From an uncultured Prevotellaceae bacterium (GTDB lineage Bacteria > Bacteroidota > Bacteroidia > Bacteroidales > Bacteroidaceae): DNA of 10,317 nt. A program made the position numbers and the translations under genes. The DNA is taken from NCBI GenBank assembly GCA_945486445.1, contig CALYTD010000017.1:1-10317 (forward strand). The letters run 5' to 3'. Below, piece by piece: positions 1 through 6,682 of this stretch (its first letter is position 1; every line of letters begins with the position of its first letter). The notes beneath the pieces were generated by a model. It was not told the DNA's origin, did not search any database, and saw nothing but the letters and a program-made list of their open reading frames with translations.

Positions 1-1965
1 CGCTGTTCCTGCTATGACGATGTCGCCTTGCTTCATGGTTCCGTTGCTTACCAGCACGGTTGAGATATATCCTCGGCCTTTGTCGAGTGATGATTCTATC
101 ACGGAACCGGTGGCTTTACGGTTGGGGTTGGCTTTGAGGTCAAGCATTTCAGCCTCAAGTAGCACTTTCTCCATCAGGTCTTCTACGCCCAATCCCTTCT
201 TGGCAGAGATTTCCTGACACTGGTATTTACCGCCCCATTCCTCTACAAGGAGGTTCATTGCGGACAGGTCCTGACGTATTTTGTCAGGGTTGGCGCCGGG
301 CTTGTCTATCTTGTTTATGGCAAAGACCATCGGAACGTTGGCTGCCTGAGCGTGGGCTATGGCCTCTTTCGTTGTCGGCATGACGGAGTCATCGGCCGCT
401 ATTATGATGATAGCGATGTCTGTTACCTGTGTGCCTCGTGCTCGCATGGCGGTGAATGCCTCGTGACCTGGGGTGTCAAGGAAGGTTATTCGTCGTCCGT
501 CTGAGAGTTTAACGTTGTATGCTCCGATGTGCTGCGTGATGCCGCCGGCCTCACCTGCTATGACGTTCGTGTTGCGAACGTAGTCGAGGAGCGATGTCTT
601 ACCGTGGTCAACGTGGCCCATTACCGTTACTATCGGCGGTCTTGGAACGAGGTCGTTCTCGTCATCTTCTGCCTCTTGTATTGCTTCGCTTACTTCAGCG
701 CTTACATATTCCGTCGTGAAGCCAAATTCATCAGCCACGAGGTTGATGGTTTCAGCGTCGAGACGTTGGTTTATTGACACCATGATGCCTACTGACATGA
801 GTGTTCCTATGAGTTGGGTGACGGGTATGTCCATCATTGTTGCCAACTCACTGACGGTTACGAACTCTGTCAGTTTCAGCACTTTGTTCTCTGCTGCCTC
901 TGCTGCCATTGCCGCATCACGTTGCTCTGCTGCTGCGAAACGCTTTTCCTTGCGGTACTTGGCGCCTTTCTTCGTCTGGTTACCCTTGCTTGTTAGTCTT
1001 GCGAGGGTTTCCTTTACCTGACGTGCCACGTCCTCGCTGCTGGTTTCAGTAGCCTGTTGTTTGCCTTTCTGGTGGCCTCCTTTCTTCCCTGCGTTGCCGT
1101 TGTTGCGTGCGGCGTTTGCGGCGTTGCGGTTTCCTCCGGCATTCTGTCCAGCGGCTCCCTGACGCCCGTTCTTGCCGTTCTTGGCGTTCTTTCCCGGCTG
1201 GTTTGCGGCGTCATTGATGTCCACACGCTCCTTGCCTATGCGGGTACGTTTCTTCTTTTCCGCGCTGTTCAGTGCGGCTTTGTCGTCTCTTTCCCTTCTG
1301 CGCTCTTCCTTAGATTTCTTCCTTGGTCGGGTGTTTTGGTTGATGGCAGAGAGGTCTATGGTGCCTATGACGTTGGGTCTTGTCACTGATTTGCGTTCGC
1401 TTACCAGTGTAAAGATTTCTGTTTTGTCGTCAGTCGTGGTTGTTTCTTCCTCTTCTGGTTCTGGCTCTGTTGCTACTTGTTGTGCTACGGGCTGTTCTTC
1501 GGGTTCGGGTTTGGGTGTTTCCACGGGCTTAACGACTTCTTCCTGTGGTGTTTCCACTGGCTGCGGTGTTTCTGCCGGCTTCTCTTCCACGGGCTGTATT
1601 GGTGTTGTTTCTTCCTTTGCCTGTGGTGCTGGCTTCTCTGTTTTGCCGAGGTCTATCTTGCCGATGGGCTTTATTTCTTTCTTTGTGATGATGGCATCAC
1701 CGGGTGTGACGGCCTGTGTTACTTTCTTTACGGCTGTCTTTTCCTGCTTTTTCTTTTCAGGTCTTCTCAGCAGTTTCTCTGCTTGCGTGCGGACTTCCTT
1801 GTCTTTTTTGAAGGCTGAGACGAGTGCATTGTACTGTTCATCCTTTAATTTGAATGAGAGTTCGTTCTTTACCTCGCCCAGTTCTGGTCGTTTTTCCAGG
1901 AAGTCAACAGCCGTTTGCAGACCGATGTTGAGTTCTGATATTGCTTTATTCAGTCTTATACTCAT
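1..1965 (-). CDS. infB: translation initiation factor IF-2, 3'-truncated by the window edge
   Basis: IF2 is the GTPase that places initiator tRNA on the 30S subunit and promotes 50S joining. Reading the minus strand from ATG at 1965 gives 655 uninterrupted codons to base 1; the C-terminal part lies outside. An IF2_N-like segment fills roughly residues 1-60. Then come a Pro/Glu-rich stretch (about 112-185), a strongly basic stretch with [11 protein letters not shown] (about 212-247) and a Gly/Asn/Lys-rich stretch (about 257-310). A second IF2_N-like domain lies at about 361-410. The GTPase domain shows G1 GHVDHGKT (450-457), switch motif [11 protein letters not shown]3 DTPGH (from 497), G4 NKID (551-554) and G5 SAKK (587-590). 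The last visible residues belong to beta-barrel domain II. It lies 50 bp downstream of nusA in the same operon. The motifs are all intact, so the identification is secure. The long low-complexity linker between N-domains is usual for Bacteroidota IF2. Confidence 0.97.
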   Translation of the reverse strand, partial: MSIRLNKAISELNIGLQTAVDFLEKRPELGEVKNELSFKLKDEQYNALVSAFKKDKEVRTQAEKLLRRPEKKKQEKTAVKKVTQAVTPGDAIITKKEIKPIGKIDLGKTEKPAPQAKEETTPIQPVEEKPAETPQPVETPQEEVVKPVETPKPEPEEQPVAQQVATEPEPEEEETTTTDDKTEIFTLVSERKSVTRPNVIGTIDLSAINQNTRPRKKSKEERRRERDDKAALNSAEKKKRTRIGKERVDINDAANQPGKNAKNGKNGRQGAAGQNAGGNRNAANAARNNGNAGKKGGHQKGKQQATETSSEDVARQVKETLARLTSKGNQTKKGAKYRKEKRFAAAEQRDAAMAAEAAENKVLKLTEFVTVSELATMMDIPVTQLIGTLMSVGIMVSINQRLDAETINLVADEFGFTTEYVSAEVSEAIQEAEDDENDLVPRPPIVTVMGHVDHGKTSLLDYVRNTNVIAGEAGGITQHIGAYNVKLSDGRRITFLDTPGHEAFTAMRARGTQVTDIAIIIIAADDSVMPTTKEAIAHAQAANVPMVFAINKIDKPGANPDKIRQDLSAMNLLVEEWGGKYQCQEISAKKGLGVEDLMEKVLLEAEMLDLKANPNRKATGSVIESSLDKGRGYISTVLVSNGTMKQGDIVIAGTA

Positions 1966-2015
1966 TTTGTTTCTTTAGTCTTTTACTTTGTTTGGCGTAT
2001 TTTCGCCGTGGGTGT

Positions 2016-3284
2016 TTACTGCTGTTCGAATTCTGCTTTTAGTACGTTGAGCAGGTGATCTACTGTTTCTTCTTCGAGGTCAGCTTTTGTTATGAGCATC
2101 TCGCGGGGTGCGTTGAGTACTTGTTTTGCTGTGTCCAGTCCTATTGCTTTTACTGCATCGATGACCCATTGGTCTATTTCGTCGTTGAATTGGTCAAGGT
2201 ATATGTCTTCTTCATTGACGCTATCGCTGTCGAGTTCACGGAATACGTCGATGGTGTATTCTGTCAACATGCTTGCGAGTTTTATGTTTTGTCCTCCTCG
2301 TCCTATTGCGAGTGACACTTCTTCTGGTCTTAGATATACTTCTGCTTTGTGCTCTTCTTCGTTGAGTACTATGCTGTTTATCTGTGCTGGTGCGAGTGCT
2401 CGTTGTATGAACAGTTTGGTATTTTGTGTGTAGTTGAGCACGTCGAGGTTCTCGTTGCATAGTTCTCTTACTATGCCGTGTACTCTTGCTCCTTTTACTC
2501 CTACGCAGGCTCCTACTGGGTCGATGCGGTCGTCAAAGCTTTCTACGGCTATTTTTGCTCTTTCTCCTGGTATTCTGGCTATTTTGCGTATTGCTACGAG
2601 TCCGTCAGCGATTTCTGGTACTTCTGCTTCGAGCAGTCTTTGCAGGAATGTTGTTGATGTGCGTGAGAGTATTATCTTTGGGTTGTTGTTGTCGTTTGTC
2701 ACGCGTTCTATCACGGCTTTTACTGTTTCGTTTTTGCGGTATTGGTCGCTTGGTATTTGTTCTGCGCGTGGTAGTATCAGTTCGTTGCCTTCGTCGTCAA
2801 TTACGAGCACTTCTCTTTTCCATATTTGATATACTTCTCCGGTTATGATTTCTCCTACGCGGTCTTTGTATTTGTTGTAGAGTGTGTCGTGTTCGAGTTC
2901 GAGTATTTTGCTGGATAGTGTTTGTCGGAGGTTGAGTATGGCTCTTCTGCCGAACTGTGCGAAGTCAACTCTTTCGCTGACGTCCTCGCCTACTTCGTAA
3001 TCGCTTTCTATTTTCTGTGCTTCTGAGAGTGCTATTTCTTTGTTTTCGTCTGATACTTCGCCGTTGGGGACTACTACTCTGTTTCTGTATATTTCGAAGT
3101 CGCCTTTGTCAGGGTTTACTATTACGTCGAAGTTTGCGTCGCTGCCGAAGATTTTTGCTATCACGTTACGGAAGCTTTCTTCTAATACGCTGACGAGGGT
3201 AGTGCGGTCGATGTTCTTGGTTTCTGTGAACTCCTTGAACGTCAAAATCATGTTTGTTTCCTGTCCTGTAGTCTTTGTTGCCAT
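2016..3284 (-). CDS. nusA: transcription termination/antitermination factor NusA
   Basis: NusA binds RNA polymerase and nascent RNA and modulates pausing, intrinsic termination and antitermination in the cytoplasm. The 422-residue protein has the NusA N-terminal polymerase-binding domain (about 12-135, including NIDRTTLVSVLEESFRN), an S1 domain starting near VGEIITGEVY (about residue 142), KH1 around PVGACVGVKGARVHGI (about 255-270) and KH2 around AIGRGGQNIKLAS (about 323-335). An acidic tail follows, ending in a helix-hairpin-helix-like segment. It is shorter than E. coli NusA (495 aa), which carries two C-terminal acidic repeats; the short form is usual in this phylum. The start at 3284 is preceded by a very A-rich leader (3285-3317 read in minus), typical of Bacteroidota. 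An in-frame ATG 11 codons later (residue 12) is an alternative. It sits 62 bp after rimP and 50 bp before infB. Confidence 0.97.
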   Translation of the reverse strand: MATKTTGQETNMILTFKEFTETKNIDRTTLVSVLEESFRNVIAKIFGSDANFDVIVNPDKGDFEIYRNRVVVPNGEVSDENKEIALSEAQKIESDYEVGEDVSERVDFAQFGRRAILNLRQTLSSKILELEHDTLYNKYKDRVGEIITGEVYQIWKREVLVIDDEGNELILPRAEQIPSDQYRKNETVKAVIERVTNDNNNPKIILSRTSTTFLQRLLEAEVPEIADGLVAIRKIARIPGERAKIAVESFDDRIDPVGACVGVKGARVHGIVRELCNENLDVLNYTQNTKLFIQRALAPAQINSIVLNEEEHKAEVYLRPEEVSLAIGRGGQNIKLASMLTEYTIDVFRELDSDSVNEEDIYLDQFNDEIDQWVIDAVKAIGLDTAKQVLNAPREMLITKADLEEETVDHLLNVLKAEFEQQ

Positions 3285-3346
3285 TTTTATTTTTTGTTAT
3301 TTTTTTATTTGTTGCAGATGTTTGTGGTGTGTGCCACTTTTTGTGT

Positions 3347-3811
3347 TTAGAATTTTATGATATACTTGCAGTATTTCACGTTGTCCATGGAGAAGGTGCG
3401 TTCTACGTCTGTCATCACGGGTCGTTTTTTTCCTTCTACCTTCACTTTTTCTTGTGTGCTTATTGTGAAGTTCCGCCCTTCCACGTGTTTCATTTCTCCT
3501 TTGTATTTCTTACCGTCGGCGCTGAGCACCTCTACTTCTTTTCCTACGCTGGCCTGGTATTGTTGTTCTACGCGGAACGGTTGTCCCAGTCCTGCGCTGC
3601 CTACTTCCAGTTCGTAGTCTTCTTCGTCACGGCTGAGGCGTTCCTCTATGTACCGGCTAAGTGTTACGCAGTCTTCTATCCACACGCCGTCGGCATGGTC
3701 TATTTCTACTACGATGCGGTCGTCAGGGGTTACGTCCACGTCAACGAGGAAATACTCTTTCTCTTTGAGCCATTCCTCAACAATCTCTTGAACTTTCTTT
3801 TTTTCAATCAT
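3347..3811 (-). CDS. rimP: ribosome maturation factor RimP
   Basis: RimP assists assembly of the 30S subunit. The 154-residue product has the usual two-part layout: an N-terminal alpha/beta domain (about 1-75) with the family motif region GVWIEDCVTLSRYIEERL, then LEVGSAGLGQPFR at the hinge (usual form LEVSSPGLDRPL), and a C-terminal SH3-like barrel (about 82-154). Length matches the family. Being first of rimP-nusA-infB strongly supports the name. The ATG at 3811 is preceded on the minus strand by an AAAACAAAAGACTGACA-type A-rich leader without a clear Shine-Dalgarno. Its leader carries a terminator-like hairpin (3892-3930), so expression is probably controlled by early termination. Confidence 0.95.
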   Translation of the reverse strand: MIEKKKVQEIVEEWLKEKEYFLVDVDVTPDDRIVVEIDHADGVWIEDCVTLSRYIEERLSRDEEDYELEVGSAGLGQPFRVEQQYQASVGKEVEVLSADGKKYKGEMKHVEGRNFTISTQEKVKVEGKKRPVMTDVERTFSMDNVKYCKYIIKF

Positions 3812-3863
3812 TGTCAGTCTTTTGTTTTACTGAAATCTCTTGTCTTCTCTTTCTCTTTCGCTG

Positions 3864-3883
3864 CCCCGTGACATTGTGCGGGG
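3864..3883 (-). promoter_or_regulatory. small GC stem-loop in the rimP mRNA leader
   Basis: CCCCG (3864-3868) and CGGGG (3879-3883) can pair across a 10-base loop, between the terminator-like hairpin and the rimP start. There is no T-run after it. It may be a partner structure of the attenuator or chance; the stem is only 5 bp. Confidence 0.3.
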
Positions 3884-3891
3884 TGACGTTG

Positions 3892-3930
3892 AAAAAATGA
3901 ATGAGGGACTCTTGATTGAGCCCCTCATTC
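3892..3930 (-). terminator. terminator-like hairpin in the rimP-nusA-infB leader (putative attenuator)
   Basis: On the minus strand, bases 3930-3918 and 3911-3899 form a 13-bp stem (one G-U pair, the rest Watson-Crick) with a 6-base AATCAA loop. One A and then six T's (3897-3892) follow. This is the full form of a Rho-independent terminator, and the T-run is only on the minus strand side. It begins roughly 8-10 bases after the predicted start of the rimP transcript and about 80 bases before the rimP ATG. No other minus-strand gene lies upstream that it could be ending, so a role as an early termination switch is likely. A 5' mRNA-stabilising hairpin is the alternative. Confidence 0.7.
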
Positions 3931-3942
3931 CTCTGAACGTTG

Positions 3943-3974
3943 CAAAGGTACGCATTTTCTTTTGTTCCTGCAAA
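3943..3974 (-). promoter_or_regulatory. Bacteroidota-type promoter of rimP-nusA-infB
   Basis: Read on the minus strand, TTTG (3974-3971) is followed after exactly 20 bases by TACCTTTG (3950-3943), a perfect match to the TAnnTTTG -7 box with the -33 TTTG box. The predicted transcript start is near 3937-3940. The same -7 octamer is found in the tRNA promoter at 10077-10084. Confidence 0.8.
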
Positions 3975-4049
3975 TATTTTCTTCTTTTTTTTTCTTCAAA
4001 CGTAAATTGGCAGTGGTTTTATTGTATAACTGCTCACTCATGACTGAAT

Positions 4050-4068
4050 GCAATCAGGCCCTGATTGC
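4050..4068. promoter_or_regulatory. perfect 19-bp palindrome, candidate operator
   Basis: GCAATCAGG and CCTGATTGC are exact reverse complements around a single central C. There is no T-run, so it does not look like a terminator. It lies between the two divergent promoters and its right arm forms the start of the first 22-bp tandem unit. Such symmetry fits a dimeric DNA-binding protein. The neighbouring Lrp-type regulator is the obvious candidate, by position only. Confidence 0.5.
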
Positions 4069-4123
4069 GCTGTAAACAGGTTCTGATTGCGGTGTGATTA
4101 GGTGCTGATTACACGGTTGCGAG
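4058..4123. repeat. three degenerate 22-bp tandem units with CTGATT core
   Basis: Three consecutive 22-bp units start at 4058, 4080 and 4102. All share CTGATT at the same place (4061, 4083, 4105), a C two bases later and a terminal AG; the first two also share CTGATTGC and a GTG/TGT block. The period is close to two helical turns, so the cores face the same side of DNA. A further AATCAG (reverse complement of the core) occurs at 4052 and at 4230. The array lies upstream of the Lrp-type gene. It is read here as a likely multi-site operator. Confidence 0.5.
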
Positions 4124-4260
4124 CCTGCTTTTGTCTTGTTCTGTTAGAGCGTCGTGACGTGAGGGGTGGTACATTCCCCGCTTGCCTGTCTTGTCTTTTT
4201 GAGTGTTTTGGGGCGGTAATTGTGGGGATAATCAGCCTAAAAATGAAAAAAACGTGTCGT

Positions 4261-4295
4261 TTTGTTGCATAATCCAATAAAAAGGAGTAATTTTG
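4261..4295 (+). promoter_or_regulatory. Bacteroidota-type promoter of the Lrp-led operon
   Basis: TAATTTTG (4288-4295) matches the TAnnTTTG -7 box. TTTG at 4261-4264 lies 23 bases upstream, a little long; the overlapping TTG at 4265-4267 gives the preferred 20 bases. The transcript would start near 4300, leaving a leader of about 40 bases before the ATG at 4340. Confidence 0.6.
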
Positions 4296-4339
4296 TTCTT
4301 AGATCTCATTCAATACCTAAGCATAACCATCAAAAACAA

Positions 4340-4810
4340 ATGGAAAAAGTAGATAAACTGGATAGGAAGATTATGGCTATCCTTTCAGCCAATGCACGCA
4401 TCGCTTTTAAGGACGTGGCAGAGGAATGTGGTGTCTCACGTGCCGCCGTTCACCAGCGTGTGGAACGCCTGAAAGAAGACGGGGTGATAACAGGAAGCGG
4501 TTTCTCCGTTGACCCGAAGGCGGTAGGATACAAGACCTGCACCTACGTCGGCATAATACTGGAACGCGGTTCCATGTACAAGGAGGTGGTAAAGAAACTG
4601 GTTGACATACCGGAGATTGTGGAATGCCACTTCACTACCGGTCCTTATACCATGCTTGCCAAACTTTATGTGCGCGACAATGAGCAACTGATGAAACTGC
4701 TCAACGGCACCTTGCAGTGTATTGACGGCGTGGTTTCAACCGAGACGCTCATCTCTCTCGACCAGAGCATCAAGCGCGATGTGCCCATCCACTTTGAGGA
4801 AGCGGAATGA
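4340..4810 (+). CDS. Lrp/AsnC family transcriptional regulator
   Basis: The 156-residue protein is a feast/famine-type DNA-binding regulator that usually senses an amino acid. The N-terminal winged helix (about 1-60) has the family pattern LDRKIMAILSANAR, then the helix-turn-helix FKDVAEECGVSRAAVHQRVERL (about 23-44) and GVITG. The C-terminal RAM ligand/oligomer domain (about 66-148) follows. The usual effector-loop motif TGDYD reads TGPYT here (100-104), so the acidic residue is missing, which may mean an altered ligand. The ATG at 4340 is chosen over an in-frame ATG at 4262 because 4262 lies inside the promoter, and because MEKVDKLDRKI matches the normal family N terminus. Its stop overlaps the next start (ATGA at 4807-4810), suggesting translational coupling. 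It probably controls its own operon through the CTGATT array upstream; this is inference. Confidence 0.93.
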   Translation: MEKVDKLDRKIMAILSANARIAFKDVAEECGVSRAAVHQRVERLKEDGVITGSGFSVDPKAVGYKTCTYVGIILERGSMYKEVVKKLVDIPEIVECHFTTGPYTMLAKLYVRDNEQLMKLLNGTLQCIDGVVSTETLISLDQSIKRDVPIHFEEAE

Positions 4811-6672
4811 GCAGATTCTCCATTGACAGCCTCACGGCAGGCATCTACGGCACATTCCCCGAAGCCCGGCGGCGACCCGTTATAGGCATCACTGCCGACC
4901 AGGGCGGAATAGACGTCAGTGTGCGTGACGCTTACCACCGGCAGGTGGTGGAAGCAGGCGGTGTGCCCGTCATAATACCCCCGGTTACGGACGCCGAGGT
5001 GGTTATAAACACCCTGGAAAACCTTGACGGCATCATACTGTCAGGAGGTGGAGACTATAACCCCCTATGGTGCGGCGAAGAACCATCACCACGCCTGCAC
5101 ACCATTAACGGCACCCGTGACAGCGCAGAACTGCTGCTGACACGCCTGGCATACAACCGTCAGATACCCATGCTCGGCATCTGCCGCGGTATGCAGACAC
5201 TGGCAATGGCGCTGGGAGGACACGTGGCGCAGGACATGAGTGAGGCAAAGGGCAGGACGAACGGGGACAACTCGCCCGCCGCAGTGAAGCACTCGCAGGA
5301 TGCAGAGCGCACAGAACCCACGCACACCGTGACCATAACACCACGCTCCACATTATATAATATATATAGCGCAGCCGCTGAGGACAAACCGCTGAGGCTG
5401 CCCGTAAACTCCTTCCACCATCAGGTGGTGGACAAGGCCGGTCCACGTTTTACGCCAGTAGCACACAGTGCGGACGGACTTATAGAAGCAATGGAGAGCA
5501 GTGAGCGCAAGAGCGTGATGGGGGTGCAATGGCATCCCGAATGGCTCGGCGGCGACGGACAGCCCCTGTTCCGCTGGTTGGTGCAGCAGGCAGACACCTT
5601 CCGCAGAGCAAAAGACCTGCACTCGCGCATCATAACGCTTGACACCCACTGTGACACACCCATGTATTTCCATCAGGGAGTGGACTTCACACAGCGTGAC
5701 CCGCGCATACTGGTTGACCTGCACAAGATGAACGAGGGGCGACAAGACGCCACTATCATGGTGTGTTACCTGCCGCAACCGCCCGGAAGCCTCGATGGAA
5801 TGGCGAAAAATGGCGGTAAGACATTCCGTGACATGATACACTTTGATGTAGATTCACCAAAGGCTTACACCGACTTTATATTCGATGAAATCGGCAAAAT
5901 TGTAGCCGCAAAGCCAGAATACGTCGCCTTTGCACGCAGCAGCAGCGACATACGCCGTAACAAGCAGGAAGGAAAGAAAAGCATTATACTCGCCATTGAG
6001 AACGGGCTGGCCATAGAGCACGACCTGAACAACATCAAGCACTTCGCTGACAGGGGTATAGTGTATATCACTCTGTGCCATAATGGCGACAATCTGATAT
6101 GCGATTCCGCCCGTACCGCTAACACCCACGGCGGTGTTTCGCCTTTCGGTGCGCAGGTAATAGCGGAGATGAACCGCCTCGGCATAATGGTTGACCTCAG
6201 TCACGGGGGCGAGAAAAGTTTTTATGATGCACTGGACATCAGCACAGCACCAATAGTATGCTCGCACTCCAACTGCCGCAGTCTGTGCGAACATCCACGT
6301 AATCTCACCGATGATCAGTTGCGCGCACTCGCAAGAAAAGGCGGAGTGGCGCACACAACGTTCTATCATGGCTTCCTGAAACCGTCGGGAACGGTGCTTG
6401 GATGCTCGGCAAACAGGTTGACGGAGGCCGATATACTCGATGGAATCGCGCATTTAGAACACGCCATAGACGTGATGGGCATAGACCATGTAGGCGTCGG
6501 GACAGACTTTGACGGCGACGGAGGAGTGCCCGGAATGGCCTCCGCCTCAGAGGCAATAAACTTCACCATGCACCTGCTGAGGCGGCGATACTCAGACGAG
6601 GACATACAGAAGATATGGGGAGGGAACTGGCTTCGTGTGATGGACGAGGTGCAGGCAAAAAGAAAGGAATGA
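4807..6672 (+). CDS. C26 gamma-glutamyl hydrolase-like / M19 dipeptidase fusion protein
   Basis: This 621-residue protein joins two peptidase families. Residues about 20-255 are a class I glutamine-amidotransferase-like domain of the PuuD/C26 type: nucleophile Cys126 in GICRGMQTLAMALGG, NSFHHQVVDKAG, and the catalytic pair His243/Glu245 in GVQWHPEW. Such domains hydrolyse gamma-glutamyl amide bonds. Residues about 270-615 are an M19 (renal dipeptidase-like) metallopeptidase. Likely zinc ligands are His281 and Asp283 (DTHCDT), Glu398 (AIENG), His466 (DLSHGG) and His487 (CSHSNC), and TDFDGD lies at 566-571. Both active sites look intact. There is no signal peptide or membrane segment, so it is probably cytoplasmic. 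It overlaps the Lrp-type gene by ATGA and precedes the glutaminyl cyclase by 10 bp. A two-step breakdown of gamma-glutamyl peptides (remove Glu, then split the dipeptide) is a reasonable inference. The substrate is unknown. Confidence 0.9.
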   Translation: MSRFSIDSLTAGIYGTFPEARRRPVIGITADQGGIDVSVRDAYHRQVVEAGGVPVIIPPVTDAEVVINTLENLDGIILSGGGDYNPLWCGEEPSPRLHTINGTRDSAELLLTRLAYNRQIPMLGICRGMQTLAMALGGHVAQDMSEAKGRTNGDNSPAAVKHSQDAERTEPTHTVTITPRSTLYNIYSAAAEDKPLRLPVNSFHHQVVDKAGPRFTPVAHSADGLIEAMESSERKSVMGVQWHPEWLGGDGQPLFRWLVQQADTFRRAKDLHSRIITLDTHCDTPMYFHQGVDFTQRDPRILVDLHKMNEGRQDATIMVCYLPQPPGSLDGMAKNGGKTFRDMIHFDVDSPKAYTDFIFDEIGKIVAAKPEYVAFARSSSDIRRNKQEGKKSIILAIENGLAIEHDLNNIKHFADRGIVYITLCHNGDNLICDSARTANTHGGVSPFGAQVIAEMNRLGIMVDLSHGGEKSFYDALDISTAPIVCSHSNCRSLCEHPRNLTDDQLRALARKGGVAHTTFYHGFLKPSGTVLGCSANRLTEADILDGIAHLEHAIDVMGIDHVGVGTDFDGDGGVPGMASASEAINFTMHLLRRRYSDEDIQKIWGGNWLRVMDEVQAKRKE

Positions 6673-6682
6673 CTTAGGAAGA

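Larger units (their letters stand above)
3812..4339. other. 528-bp divergent intergenic regulatory region
   Basis: This gap separates leftward rimP from the rightward Lrp-type gene and has no convincing protein gene. From left to right it holds the rimP leader with two stem-loops, the rimP promoter, a T-rich tract (about 3953-4005), a perfect palindrome overlapping three 22-bp tandem units (4050-4123), a stretch with only a weak GGGG/CCCC stem (4163-4179), one more AATCAG hexamer (4230-4235) and the promoter of the rightward operon. Nothing recognisable as a known riboswitch or small RNA family was seen. Confidence 0.75.

Noticed and set aside
1172..1978. Long Ser-rich plus-strand open frame
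   Set aside because: It lies opposite infB; the low-complexity Ser/Cys-rich product is what the antisense of the Pro/Glu/Lys-rich IF2 linker would give.
1970..2015. GGCG/CGCC stem between nusA and infB as a terminator
   Set aside because: The stem is only 4 bp with no T-run on the coding strand, and both genes belong to one operon.
3275..3871. 198-codon plus-strand open frame rich in Phe, Tyr and Val
   Set aside because: It is opposite rimP and covers the rimP leader; the hydrophobic composition mirrors the Lys/Glu-rich RimP codons and no domain is recognisable.
4058..4123. CRISPR-like repeat array
   Set aside because: The units are contiguous, only 22 bp, degenerate and without spacers; an operator array explains them better.
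4262..4339. N-terminal extension of the Lrp-type protein by 26 residues
   Set aside because: The extension would begin inside the -33 box of the predicted promoter, and the shorter start matches the normal family N terminus.
5352..5369. AT-only stretch (ATTATATAATATATATA type) as an internal promoter
   Set aside because: It encodes the in-frame Tyr/Asn/Ile residues of the hydrolase domain and has no TAnnTTTG box at the right distance.
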